Shown here in pieces: positions 22,604 through 35,898 of a stretch of DNA of 35,898 nt (position 1 is its first letter; each line of letters opens with the position of its first letter). A program made the position numbers and the translations under genes. This DNA comes from Geobacter sp. (GTDB lineage: Bacteria > Desulfobacterota > Desulfuromonadia > Geobacterales > Geobacteraceae), in the NCBI GenBank assembly GCA_027356255.1, contig DAIEGL010000033.1, forward strand, positions 1 to 35,898. The letters run 5' to 3'. A model generated the notes under the pieces. The model was given only the letters and a program-made list of their open reading frames with translations. It was not told the origin of the DNA and searched no databases.

Positions 22604-23836
22604 ATGAAAAGGGTCAGGAACTTTCGGGTTACGTTCTGGTCGGTCAAAGGCCGGGTACGGGTTTTTACAGTCATTGCCCTCTGTCTTGCCGCATTGCTGA
22701 CCGGCGGCTGCCACAAGAAGAAACAGGCGGCCGCACTACCGCCGCCGGCGGTGATAGCGACCGAAGTCGTCGCGAAGGACACACCGGTTACCTTCGAATA
22801 TGTCGCCCAGACCAAGAGTTCGCGCGAGGTCAACATCCAGGCCCGGGTGCGCGGCTTTCTCGATAAAAGAGTCTATACCGAGGGCGCCATCGTAAAAGAG
22901 GGGGACATACTCTTCCTCATGGACAAGAAACCGTTTCAGGCGCAGGTAGATGGCGCGGAAGCGGCGCTGGCCCGCCAGAAAGCGGCCATGGAAACGGCCC
23001 GCCTGAACCTGGAGCGCACCAAGCCGCTCACCGCAAAAAATGCACTGTCCCAGAAGGACCTGGACGACGCGACCGGCGCATTTGAGTCGGCAGCGGCAGC
23101 CGTGGAGCAGGCCAAGGCCGATTTGGAGACCCAGAAGCTCAATCTTTCCTACTGCACCATCACCTCCCCCGTTACCGGCATCACCGGTGCCGCCATACAG
23201 CAGGACGGCGCCTACATTAACTCGATGAACAGTCAGCTCACCACTGTGGCGGTGCTCTCTCCCATCTGGGTAAATTTCAGCATATCCGAGAACGAGTTGA
23301 AGAGATACCGCGATCAGGTCGCCATTGGTGAGATCCGCCCCCCAAAAGACGAAAACTACCGTATCGAGATTGTTCTGGTTGACGGGTCCATCTTTCCGTA
23401 TGCCGGCCGGATTACCTTTGCCGCGCCCTCGTTCGACGAGAAGACCGGAACATTCCTGATCCGCGCCAGCGTCTCCAACCCGAAGGGTATCCTCCGTCCG
23501 AACCAGTATGTGCGCGCCCGCATGAATGGGGCTATCAGGCCGAACTCGATCCTCGTCCCACAGCGGGCGGTGCAGCAGGGTGCCAAGGGGCACTTTGTCT
23601 GGGTCGTGAACAAGGAGAGCCAGGCGGAATCCCGGCCGGTGGTGGTCGGCGACCTGATGGGGGACAACTGGTTCATCACCGAGGGGCTGCGATCCGGTGA
23701 CAGGGTGGTCGTTGACGGCGGCCTTACCCTGCGGCCCGGCGTGGTCGTGACGGTGAAGCCCCTGGACGCTTCGCCCGGGTGGGGCCCGGCCAAGGCCACG
23801 GAGCCGAAACCAACTCCAGCCAAGAAGGCCGACTGA
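22604..23836 (+). CDS. RND efflux periplasmic adaptor (MFP) lipoprotein
   Basis: The 410-residue adaptor joins the inner-membrane RND pump to the outer-membrane channel. After a basic start and a hydrophobic stretch there is a lipobox (LTGGC, near residue 35). It has the first lipoyl half (VNIQARVRGFLDKRVYTEGA), an alpha-hairpin (about 100-185), the second lipoyl half (SPVTGITGAAIQQDGAYI) and beta-barrel/membrane-proximal parts (PNQYVRARMNG, LVPQRAVQQG). It is AcrA/MexA-like. The ATG at 22604 follows GGGGGG. It starts the three-gene operon. Confidence 0.95.
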   Translation: MKRVRNFRVTFWSVKGRVRVFTVIALCLAALLTGGCHKKKQAAALPPPAVIATEVVAKDTPVTFEYVAQTKSSREVNIQARVRGFLDKRVYTEGAIVKEGDILFLMDKKPFQAQVDGAEAALARQKAAMETARLNLERTKPLTAKNALSQKDLDDATGAFESAAAAVEQAKADLETQKLNLSYCTITSPVTGITGAAIQQDGAYINSMNSQLTTVAVLSPIWVNFSISENELKRYRDQVAIGEIRPPKDENYRIEIVLVDGSIFPYAGRITFAAPSFDEKTGTFLIRASVSNPKGILRPNQYVRARMNGAIRPNSILVPQRAVQQGAKGHFVWVVNKESQAESRPVVVGDLMGDNWFITEGLRSGDRVVVDGGLTLRPGVVVTVKPLDASPGWGPAKATEPKPTPAKKAD

Positions 23837-23851
23837 CAGAGGAGGGGCTCC

Positions 23852-26800
23852 ATGTTTTCAAAATTTTTCATCGAACGGCCGATCTTTGCTACCGTCGTCT
23901 CGCTCATCATCGTGATCGCCGGCCTCGTGTCTATGAAGAGCCTTCCGGTCGCCCAATACCCGACGATTACGCCGGTACAGATCCAGGTGACGACCACCTA
24001 TCCCGGCGCCGACTCGAAAACGGTCGGCGACTCGGTTGCTGCGCCCATCGAGGCGCAGATAAACGGCGCCGACAACCTGCTCTACATGACGTCGACCAGT
24101 TCCAACACCGGCCAGATGACCATAACGGTCTTCTTTTCGCTCAATACCAACCCAGACATCGCCCAGGTGGACGTGCAGAACAGGGTGAACCTCGCCATGC
24201 CGCAGCTTCCCGACGTGGTGAAGCAGTACGGCGTCTCCGTGCAGAAAAAGTCGTCCAGCCCGCTGATGATCATCACGCTATTCAACAAGGATGGCCGCTA
24301 CAAGCCTGAGTACGTGACCAATTACACCAATGTGTACGTCCTCGACGCCATCAAGCGGGTGAACGGGGCCGGCCAGGCACAGATATTCGGCGTGCCTGAC
24401 CAGGCGATGCGGATCTGGATGAACCCGGACCGGATGGCCTCCCTCGGCATCACGACGAGCGATATCCAGACTGCGGTAGCGAATCAGAACGCCCTGTTCG
24501 GGGCCGGTCAGGTGGGCTCTCAACCCAATGACGGCAAGGTGCAGATGACGTTTCCCGTCGTGACCCAGTCCCCTTTCACCAAGCCCTCAGAGTACGAGAA
24601 CATCATCCTCCGCGCCAGTCAGGACAGCAGCGCCATCGTCCGCGTCAGAGACGTGGCCCGTGCCGAAACCGGCCGCCGGGCATATATCGACGATAACCGG
24701 CTGAACGGAGTGCCCGCTACCCCGATTATCGTCTACCAGCAGGCCGGCGCCAACGGTCTCGAAGTGTCGAAAGGGGTAAGGAAGGTCATGGCGGATATAA
24801 AAAAGACCCTCCCCGACGGCATCGAATATACCATTTCCCTGGATACGACCGATTTCGTGCGGCTCTCCATAAAAGAGGTAATCAACACACTGTTTGAAGC
24901 AATCGTGCTGGTGATACTCGTCGTCTACCTCTTCCTGCAGAGCTTCCGGTCCACGATCATCTGCACGGCCGCGGTTTTCGTCTCTCTCATCGGCACCTTC
25001 GCCGGCATGCTCGCCATGGGGTTCTCCATCAACCTGCTGACGCTGTTCGGCATCGTGCTGGCCATAGGCATGGTGGTCGATGATGCGATTGTCGTCGTGG
25101 AGAACGTGGAAGCCAAGATGACGAAGGAACATCTCTCTCCCAAAGAGGCCACCATCAAGGCCATGGAGCAGATCAGCACCTCCCTGGTCGCGGTGGTGCT
25201 GGTCATGGCATCGGTCTTCATCCCGGCGGCCTTCCTTCCCGGCACCACCGGTCAGCTCTATAAGCAGTTCGCCATCACCATCGTCGTTTCCGTGGCCCTT
25301 TCCGGGTTCGTGGCGCTGACCCTCACCCCGGCCATGTGCGGCTTCCTGCTGAAACAAAGTACCCCCCCACAGAAAGGCCCCTTCGCCTGGTTCAACCGGA
25401 TGTTCGACAGCTTTACCCTCAAATTCGGCGACGCCGTGGTCCTCATGATCAAGCGGATGTCGGTGGCGTTCGTGCTCCTCGCCGTCATGATCTGGGCGCT
25501 CGTGCACCTGTTCCGGACGATCCCGACCAGCTTCGTGCCGAACGAGGACCAGGGGTACCTTTTCACGCAGATCCTGATGCCCGACGCGGCCAGCCTGAAC
25601 CGGACGGTGCAGACGGCCGGCAAGGTGGACGTCCTGTTCGCCAAAAACCCGGCTGTGGCGAACCGAACGCAAATCAACGGGTACAGCCTGATCGACAGCC
25701 AGTACAAGCCGAATGTGACGACCTTCTTCGTGACGCTGAAGGATTTCGAGGAGCGGTATTCCTCCAAGGATCGCGCCCGCAGGGAAAACGCCGGCGCCGT
25801 ACTGAAGGCGATAGCCGGTGAAGCGCGGGAGATCAAGGAGGGGGTGACCATTCCGATTGCGCCGCCGGCAATCCCGGGGATCGGCACTACCGGTGGCTTC
25901 GAGTTCTGGATCCAGGACAAGGGTGCCGGAGACCCGGCTCGCCTTTCCGAACTCACCCAGCAGTTTCTCGCCAAGGCCCGCCAGCGCCCAGAGCTTACCG
26001 GGCTGAACACCACCTTCCGCGCTGCTTCGCAGCAGTTGAAAGCTGAAGTCGACCGCTCCAAGGCGGTGCTCCTCGGCGTTCCGGTGGCGGACGTCTACAG
26101 CGCACTCCAGGCCCAGTTCGGATCGATCCAGGTCAGCCAGTACAACCAGTACAGCCGCGTCTGGAATGTCATTCTCCAGTCAGATGCCCCGTACCGCCGG
26201 ACCCCCGCTGACATAACCAGGCTCTACACGAGGTCAACCAATGGCCAGATGGTGCCGCTGTCCGCTGTGGTGACGACCCACTACGTCAGCAACCCCGACC
26301 TGATACCGCACTTCAACGGCTTCCCTGCCGCCCAGGTGACCGGCAATGCCGCAGCGGGGTTCAGTTCGGGAGAGGCAATCACGGCAATGGAGGCGGTGGC
26401 GCGCGAAGTCCTTCCCTCAGGCTATGGCTTCGATTGGTCGGGCATGGCCTATGAGGAAAAGAAATCGGGGGGGACCTCTGCCGCCGCCTTCGCGTTCGGC
26501 CTCATCATCGTCTTCCTCCTCCTGTCCGCCCAGTTCGAGTCGTGGACCCTCCCCGGTTCCGTCATGACGGCGGTACCGTTCGGTATCCTCGGCGCCCTGA
26601 CGTTCAACTGGATGCGCGGCCTCAGCAATGATGTCTACTTCCAGATCGGCCTCCTGGTGTTGATCGGCCTGGGGGCTAAAAACGCGGTCCTGCGGGTCAC
26701 CTTTGCCGTGGAACTCCGCGAGCAGGGGCTGTCGATCATGGATGCCACGGTCAAGTCGGGCGAGGAGCGGTTCCGGCCGATCATCATGACCTCGCTGGCA

Positions 26801-27064
26801 TTCATCTTCGGCGTGCTGCCTCTCGCCGTCGCCACCGGCGCCGGCGCCAACGCCCGCCACTCCATCGGCACCGGCATCATGGGGGGGATGATCGGCGAGG
26901 CCACCCTGGCCATGCTCTACGTGCCGCTCTTCTTCTATATTTTCGACCGGCTCGCCGAGCGGAAGAAGAAAAAGAAGGGCGCTTCCGAAGCCCGCCCGGC
27001 CGATACGCCTCCCGACGAGAGTCCCCCGGAGAGCCTCGGACCTGCCCCGGAAGGGGGTGACTGA
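23852..27064 (+). CDS. RND multidrug efflux permease, HAE1 family (AcrB-like)
   Basis: The 1070-residue, 12-helix proton-drug antiporter has the typical start SKFFIERPIFATVVSLIIVI and two large periplasmic loops. The proton-relay residues are present: Asp410 and Asp411 in GMVVDDAIVVVEN, Lys943 in LGAKNAVLRV and the Thr of MTSLAF. In TM10 the usual ILIVEFA is VLRVTFA here, which brings an Arg (948) near the relay Lys. The C-terminus has a long charged tail with KKKKK and Pro/Glu/Ser. It is 15 nt downstream of the adaptor and overlaps or abuts the channel gene. Confidence 0.96.
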   Translation: MFSKFFIERPIFATVVSLIIVIAGLVSMKSLPVAQYPTITPVQIQVTTTYPGADSKTVGDSVAAPIEAQINGADNLLYMTSTSSNTGQMTITVFFSLNTNPDIAQVDVQNRVNLAMPQLPDVVKQYGVSVQKKSSSPLMIITLFNKDGRYKPEYVTNYTNVYVLDAIKRVNGAGQAQIFGVPDQAMRIWMNPDRMASLGITTSDIQTAVANQNALFGAGQVGSQPNDGKVQMTFPVVTQSPFTKPSEYENIILRASQDSSAIVRVRDVARAETGRRAYIDDNRLNGVPATPIIVYQQAGANGLEVSKGVRKVMADIKKTLPDGIEYTISLDTTDFVRLSIKEVINTLFEAIVLVILVVYLFLQSFRSTIICTAAVFVSLIGTFAGMLAMGFSINLLTLFGIVLAIGMVVDDAIVVVENVEAKMTKEHLSPKEATIKAMEQISTSLVAVVLVMASVFIPAAFLPGTTGQLYKQFAITIVVSVALSGFVALTLTPAMCGFLLKQSTPPQKGPFAWFNRMFDSFTLKFGDAVVLMIKRMSVAFVLLAVMIWALVHLFRTIPTSFVPNEDQGYLFTQILMPDAASLNRTVQTAGKVDVLFAKNPAVANRTQINGYSLIDSQYKPNVTTFFVTLKDFEERYSSKDRARRENAGAVLKAIAGEAREIKEGVTIPIAPPAIPGIGTTGGFEFWIQDKGAGDPARLSELTQQFLAKARQRPELTGLNTTFRAASQQLKAEVDRSKAVLLGVPVADVYSALQAQFGSIQVSQYNQYSRVWNVILQSDAPYRRTPADITRLYTRSTNGQMVPLSAVVTTHYVSNPDLIPHFNGFPAAQVTGNAAAGFSSGEAITAMEAVAREVLPSGYGFDWSGMAYEEKKSGGTSAAAFAFGLIIVFLLLSAQFESWTLPGSVMTAVPFGILGALTFNWMRGLSNDVYFQIGLLVLIGLGAKNAVLRVTFAVELREQGLSIMDATVKSGEERFRPIIMTSLAFIFGVLPLAVATGAGANARHSIGTGIMGGMIGEATLAMLYVPLFFYIFDRLAERKKKKKGASEARPADTPPDESPPESLGPAPEGGD

Positions 27065-27065
27065 C

Positions 27066-28544
27066 ATGCGCCTACTCTTTTCACTGGTAATTGCCGCCTC
27101 CCTCACCGGCTGCATGATGGGCCCGGACTACCGCAGGCCGGTCGTGGACATGCCGCAGTCCTTCCAATATGAAGACAAGGATGCCCGGGATACCGTGAAT
27201 ACCCCCTGGTGGCAGCAGTTCCGGGACCCGGTGCTCGACGGGCTCATCGCCGAGGCGCTCGCCAACAACAAGAGCGTGAAGATCGCCGCGGCCAACATCG
27301 AGCAGGCTGCCGGCGTGCTCACCCAGACCCGCGCCCCGCTCTTTCCCCAGGCCAGCTATGCCGGGAGTGCCTCCCGCCAGCGTGCCAGCGAAACCAATGC
27401 CACACCTTTCCCTGCCGGAGTCTCTAACCCCTTCAATTTGCTGCAGTTGTTTGGCGGCGTCACCTGGGAAATCGACCTGTGGGGCCGCGTCAGACGGCTC
27501 TCGGAATCGGCCCGTGCGAGCATGTTCGCCTCCGTGGAGGCGCGGCGCGGTGTGATACTCTCCCTGGTCGCCTCGGTGGCGGGCGATTACATGCAATTGC
27601 GCGGCTTCGACGAGCAGCTGGTAATCGCCAAACGAAATCTTGCCGCCTACGCCGAATCGGTCAAGCTCTTCGAGCTGCAGTTCCAGTATGGCCAGATATC
27701 CCAGTTGAACGTCGAGCAGGCCCGCACCCAGTACGAGACCGCGGCGTCGACCATTCCGCAGCTCGAATCGCAGATCGTGCAACTGGAGAATGCCCTGTCG
27801 ATTCTCCTTGGCCGCAACCCCGGGCCGATCACGCGGGGGAAGACGGTCTACGAACTGGTGTTTCCCGCCATTCCGGCCGGCCTCCCGTCACAGCTCCTGG
27901 AACGCCGGCCGGATATCGCCCAGGCCGAACAGAACCTGATCGCCGCCAATGCCCTGATCGGAGCGGCCAAGGCCCTCTATTTCCCGACCATCACCCTGAC
28001 CGGCAGCTACGGCTATGAGAGCGAAGACCTCTCCAAGCTCTTCCGGGGGCCGTCCCGGACCTGGAGCTTTGCCGGGTCGTTCACCGGGCCGATCTTCACC
28101 GCCGGAGCGATCTCCGGCCAGGTGCATCAGTCTGAGGCGGGGCAAGATGCCGCGCTCATCAGCTACGAGGCGGCGATTCAGAGCGCGTTTGCCGATGTGG
28201 AAAACGCGCTGATCATCCGCGAGAAGCTTGCAGGGCAGATCCAGGCCCAGGAGCGGCTCGTGAAGGCGAGCCGGGAATACGAACGGCTGGCCAAGCTTCA
28301 GTACGATGGCGGCTACGCGCCCTATCTCACCGTCCTCGTCGCGCAGCAGCAACTCTTTCCCGCCGAGCTCACCCTTGCCCAGCTGCGCGCATCGGTCTTC
28401 ACCTCCTACGCCAACCTCTACAAGGCGATGGGAGGGGGATGGGTGGCGGAGGCGGACAGGATGACCGGAGGTCAGACCGCCGTCGTCCCTGCGCCGGTGG
28501 GCGCGAACGAGGCGAACGAACCCGGTCCGCCGGCGGGTAAGTGA
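27066..28544 (+). CDS. RND outer-membrane channel lipoprotein (NodT/OprM-like)
   Basis: This TolC-like channel completes the tripartite pump. A GTG at 27057 could start it, but ATG 27066 lies 8 nt after AAGGGGG and is preferred, giving 492 residues. There is a lipobox (SLTGC) and then GPDYRRP, the classical OprM/NodT beginning. Two long coiled-coil repeats carry WEIDLWGRVRR, LLGRNPGP, LLERRPDIAQAEQNL, and YDGGYAPYLTVL toward the end. The permease stop at 27062-27064 lies between the two candidate starts, which suggests translational coupling. Confidence 0.94.
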   Translation: MRLLFSLVIAASLTGCMMGPDYRRPVVDMPQSFQYEDKDARDTVNTPWWQQFRDPVLDGLIAEALANNKSVKIAAANIEQAAGVLTQTRAPLFPQASYAGSASRQRASETNATPFPAGVSNPFNLLQLFGGVTWEIDLWGRVRRLSESARASMFASVEARRGVILSLVASVAGDYMQLRGFDEQLVIAKRNLAAYAESVKLFELQFQYGQISQLNVEQARTQYETAASTIPQLESQIVQLENALSILLGRNPGPITRGKTVYELVFPAIPAGLPSQLLERRPDIAQAEQNLIAANALIGAAKALYFPTITLTGSYGYESEDLSKLFRGPSRTWSFAGSFTGPIFTAGAISGQVHQSEAGQDAALISYEAAIQSAFADVENALIIREKLAGQIQAQERLVKASREYERLAKLQYDGGYAPYLTVLVAQQQLFPAELTLAQLRASVFTSYANLYKAMGGGWVAEADRMTGGQTAVVPAPVGANEANEPGPPAGK

Positions 28545-28731
28545 GGTTTCGGAAAGATTGATGAGGATGCGTCATGTCCCTTAATGTTTAACACCTTATG
28601 AGCCGATACATAGAAGGAAAGGCCAGAGGTTACCCATCTCTGGGAGCAGATGACGGTCCGGTTTCCCTTTGCGTTCTTTGCGCGAAACAGTTTTACAGGA
28701 TTAAATCAGCAAGGCGGGACAGGGGGAAAAT

Positions 28732-30853
<2,122 letters not shown>

Positions 30854-30875
30854 CGGACCCTGCAGGAATGCGAAG

Positions 30876-33023
<2,148 letters not shown>

Positions 33024-33122
33024 GAGGAAGGCTCCCATGGGTAAGGGGGTGCCATGACCGACCGGAAAAGGCGGTTAAAGTATGAATACCCCCCGCGCCT
33101 CTCGTTTTGGAAGTAAACCGCA

Positions 33123-35048
33123 ATGGATGAGGTCGGAACAATGAACACATTGATGTTTCTGATCGTGTTTCCCCTGGCAGTTTCCTTCCTGGCCCTGCTG
33201 CCGCCGCTCAGCCTTACCTCAAGAAAGGCTGTCGGTGTGGGCGTCAACATCGTTCTCTGTGCCGTGCCGATCTATCTCCTCGTCACCAATCTCGACCGGG
33301 AGGCGGCGTATTTCCACCTGGAGAGCTCCTTCATAGACGTCGGCATGCTCCTTGGCGAGTTCTTCATCGCGGTCTTCATCGTGTATGTATCCGTCAGGGC
33401 GAAGAGGTATCTCCCGGTCTTCCTGGTGGTCGTCCAGTCGCTCATCATGGCGACGTTCGAGTTCACTGCCGGACACGGGATGCAGGTCGAGCACAGCCTG
33501 TTCGTGGACAAGTTCTCCATCATCATGGCGCTCATCGTCGGCATCATCGGCAGCGCCATCTGCCTCTACGCCATAGGCTACCTCCCCGAATACCACGAGC
33601 ACTACCGGGAAGTGAGGGACAGGCGCCGGTACTTCGTTTTCCTCATGTACCTCTTTCTCTCCGCCATGTTCGGCATCCTCTTTGCCAACAGTCTCATGTG
33701 GCTCTATTTCTTCTGGGAGATAACCACCGTCTGCTCGTTCCTGCTGATCGGCTACCGGGATGACGAGTCGTCCCGGGAGAGCGCCTTCAGGGCGCTGAAC
33801 ATGAACCTGGTCGGCGGGGTGGTGTTCGCCGTCGGCCTCGTTTACCTCTACAAGACCTCCGGGATCATGGAACTGGACAAGCTGCTCCGGCAAGACCCAC
33901 GGGTGGTGCTCCTCCCCGCCGTCTGCCTTGCCTTTTCCGGCCTGGTGAAGTCGGCGCAGTTCCCGTTCTCATCCTGGCTTACCGGCGCCATGGTGGCGCC
34001 CACGCCGGTGTCGGCGCTCCTCCATTCGAGCACCATGGTCAAGGCCGGGGTCTACCTCATCCTGCGGGTCGCGCCGGTCATGGACCACACCGTCGCGGCG
34101 AAGATGCTCACCCTCATCGGCGGGGTGAGCTTCCTCATCACGGCCCTGATCGCCATCTCCCAGAGCAACGCCAAGAAGGTGCTCGCCTATTCCACCATCT
34201 CCAACCTGGGGCTCATCGTCGCCTGTGCGGGGGTGAATACGAGCGCAGCGCTCTGGTCCGCGATCCTCCTGATCATCTTCCATGCGGTTGCCAAGTCGCT
34301 CCTCTTCCTCTGCGTGGGGATCATCGAATACAAGCTGGACAGCCGCGACATCGAGGACATGGACTACCTCATCATGCGCCTGCCGAAGCTCACCGCGGTT
34401 ATGATGACCGGCATGGCCGGAATGTTCCTCGCACCGTTCGGGATGATCATCAGCAAGTTCATCACCCTCAAGGCCTTTGTCGAGAGCAATCCGGTCATGG
34501 CGATCATCCTGGCCTACGGCAGCGCTGCCACGATCTTTTTCTGGACGAAATGGATGGGGAAGATCATGTCCATCAGGCACGGCGTGACAGAGGTCATGGA
34601 ACACCGGGTGAGCCGCCTGGAATGGATCACCCTTGGGATACTGGCCGTGGCCACGGTGGCCGTGTGCCTTGCCTTCCCTTACATCTCCTTCTACGTCATC
34701 AACCCCTATCTCCTGGAGACGTTCGGGAAGATACCCGTTTTCGATACCTTCAACGTCATGACCGTGTTCGTCATCATGGCGGGGCTCCTGATTATCCTGC
34801 CCTTGGGGCTCCTCTACTACGCCTTTGTGGACAAGGATTACAAGCGGGTCGGCACCTATCTCGGCGGCGGGAACATCGACAATACCACCTTCGAGGGGGC
34901 CATGGCGGCGCCGCGGACCATCGAGCTCAAGAACTACTACCTGGGAAAGTATTTCGGCGAAGAACGACTGTTCTATGTCGGGGTGTTCGTATCGTTGACG
35001 CTGATGTTCATCATGTTCGGGGTGGCGGCCGTATGGACGGAATCTTAG
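33123..35048 (+). CDS. NuoL/EchA-like proton-translocating membrane subunit (Ech/Ehr-type complex)
   Basis: The 641-residue polytopic protein belongs to the antiporter-like subunits of complex I and energy-converting hydrogenases. The core motif is GLVKSAQFPFSSWLTGAMVA with Lys276, then PTPVSALLHSS and TMVKAGVYLILR with Lys307; FFWEITTVCS carries the conserved acid. The length and the next gene fit EchA (Ech) or EhrA of the Geobacter hydrogenase-related operon rather than Nuo. Two starts are possible, 33123 or Met7 (33141). Which complex it belongs to depends on genes beyond the window. Confidence 0.85.
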   Translation: MDEVGTMNTLMFLIVFPLAVSFLALLPPLSLTSRKAVGVGVNIVLCAVPIYLLVTNLDREAAYFHLESSFIDVGMLLGEFFIAVFIVYVSVRAKRYLPVFLVVVQSLIMATFEFTAGHGMQVEHSLFVDKFSIIMALIVGIIGSAICLYAIGYLPEYHEHYREVRDRRRYFVFLMYLFLSAMFGILFANSLMWLYFFWEITTVCSFLLIGYRDDESSRESAFRALNMNLVGGVVFAVGLVYLYKTSGIMELDKLLRQDPRVVLLPAVCLAFSGLVKSAQFPFSSWLTGAMVAPTPVSALLHSSTMVKAGVYLILRVAPVMDHTVAAKMLTLIGGVSFLITALIAISQSNAKKVLAYSTISNLGLIVACAGVNTSAALWSAILLIIFHAVAKSLLFLCVGIIEYKLDSRDIEDMDYLIMRLPKLTAVMMTGMAGMFLAPFGMIISKFITLKAFVESNPVMAIILAYGSAATIFFWTKWMGKIMSIRHGVTEVMEHRVSRLEWITLGILAVATVAVCLAFPYISFYVINPYLLETFGKIPVFDTFNVMTVFVIMAGLLIILPLGLLYYAFVDKDYKRVGTYLGGGNIDNTTFEGAMAAPRTIELKNYYLGKYFGEERLFYVGVFVSLTLMFIMFGVAAVWTES

Positions 35049-35898
35049 CGATAATCAAATCATGGAGCATCCTCGAACGGATGCTGGCATTTGCCCTCCT
35101 CGCCCCCCTGGCGGGTGGGCTTCTGGCCGGGATCGATCGCAGGGTGAGTGCGCGCCTGCAGGGGCGCTACGGCCCGCCGCTGCTGCAACCGTTCTACGAT
35201 GTCCTCAAGCTGGTACGCAAGGAACGGATCATCGTCAACAAGTTCCAGGACGTTCCCATCGTTCTCTCCCTCGTGTTCACCATGTTTTCCGGCGCCCTCT
35301 TTTTCGCCGGGGCCGACCTCCTGCTGGCCATCTTCGGACTGGCCCTGGCCGGAACATTCTTCGTCCTGGGCGGGTTCTGCGTCAGCTCTCCCTTCAGCCA
35401 CCTGGGGGCGGAGCGGGAGATCATCCAGACGGTCGCCTACGAGCCGATGGTCATTCTCATGGCCGTCGGCATGTACCAGGTGACGGGGAGCTTCCGGGTG
35501 GGGACGATTGCCCATTATGACGGGCCGCTGATCCTCTATCTCCCCGGGGTCTTTGCGGGCTTTCTCTACATCCTCACCATCAAGTTCCGCAAATCCCCGT
35601 TCGACCTCTCCATGTCCCATCACGCCCACCAGGAGATCGTGCGCGGGATAACCACCGAGTTTTCCGGGCCCGCGCTGGCCATGATCGAGATTACGCACTG
35701 GTACGAAACCATGCTCCTGCTCGGCATGGTCTATCTCTTCTTTGCCTTCAACCCCTGGCTGGCCGTGGTCATGGCGCTGGCGACCTATCTGTTCGAGATC
35801 TTCATCGACATGAATTATGCCCGCTTCAAGTGGCAGCTTACCTTCCTCAGCGCCTGGCTGTTCACGGCCGTCGCCGGGGTGTCGAACATCATCGTGCT
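35033..35898 (+). CDS. NuoH/EchB-like membrane subunit, cut by the window end
   Basis: The frame opens at ATG 35033, overlaps the end of the NuoL-like gene by 16 nt and runs off the window after 288 codons. Motifs are those of the NuoH/HycD/EchB family: LQGRYGPPLLQPFYDVLKL (first loop), GAEREIIQTVAYEPMVIL (second loop) and ITTEFSGPALAMIEITHW (third loop). Eight or so hydrophobic helices are visible. This subunit anchors the hydrophilic module to the membrane in Ech-type hydrogenases and related complexes. The 16-nt overlap implies translational coupling. Confidence 0.88.
   Translation, partial: MDGILAIIKSWSILERMLAFALLAPLAGGLLAGIDRRVSARLQGRYGPPLLQPFYDVLKLVRKERIIVNKFQDVPIVLSLVFTMFSGALFFAGADLLLAIFGLALAGTFFVLGGFCVSSPFSHLGAEREIIQTVAYEPMVILMAVGMYQVTGSFRVGTIAHYDGPLILYLPGVFAGFLYILTIKFRKSPFDLSMSHHAHQEIVRGITTEFSGPALAMIEITHWYETMLLLGMVYLFFAFNPWLAVVMALATYLFEIFIDMNYARFKWQLTFLSAWLFTAVAGVSNIIV

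Overview
The window looks like chromosomal DNA of a GC-rich, Geobacter/Geotalea-like member of the Desulfuromonadales. The evidence is a secreted c-type cytochrome with six CxxCH motifs and an NDLGMHC signature, tandem GEMM-I riboswitches of the cyclic-AMP-GMP-like kind upstream of it, a GAF/sigma-54 regulator, a GGDEF diguanylate cyclase and the start of an Ech/Ehr-type energy-converting complex. The genus is an inference from gene content, not from a database match.

Layout. (1) 1-6909, plus strand: a tight cluster for the pentose phosphate pathway and glycogen breakdown: transketolase C-terminus (cut by the window edge), rpiB, gnd, zwf, pgl, glgP. (2) 7051-8304: a Bcr/CflA-type MFS drug exporter with its own sigma-70 promoter. 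(3) 8279-12252, minus strand: a promoter at 12224-12252, two near-identical GEMM-I riboswitch/terminator units 434 nt apart, the multiheme cytochrome, then a secreted alpha/alpha-toroid repeat protein and a two-repeat DUF2845 protein. (4) 12588-14560: a tRNA-Gly(GCC) with promoter and terminator, then an outer-membrane beta-barrel of the alginate-export type. (5) 14561-16860: a lower-GC stretch with a membrane-anchored diguanylate cyclase, a DUF2892 protein and scraps of possible decayed genes. (6) 17150-22299: a GAF/sigma-54 regulator, an ABM-fold monooxygenase, a DUF3313 lipoprotein followed in frame by the remnant of another gene, and the DUF3300 and DUF2950 proteins. (7) 22604-28544: a complete RND tripartite efflux operon. 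(8) 28732-33023: an unrecognised cytoplasmic protein, a GAPDH that resembles the trypanosomatid glycosomal type, and glycogen debranching enzyme. (9) 33123-35898: NuoL-like and NuoH-like membrane subunits of an Ech/Ehr-type complex that runs off the window.

How it fits together. Sections 1 and 8 form a route from glycogen (GlgP, GlgX) through the oxidative pentose phosphate pathway (Zwf, Pgl, Gnd, RpiB, Tkt) and lower glycolysis (GAPDH). The most interesting part is section 3. A single sigma-70 promoter should fire into two successive riboswitches. They differ at only two bases, both in loops and one of them preserving a GNRA tetraloop, apart from one base in the length of the A tract. They gate a secreted cytochrome with six standard hemes and one possible CX12CH heme site. 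The local GGDEF enzyme carries the canonical Asp at the base-selecting position, so it probably makes c-di-GMP; a cyclic AMP-GMP synthase, if that is the ligand, must lie elsewhere.
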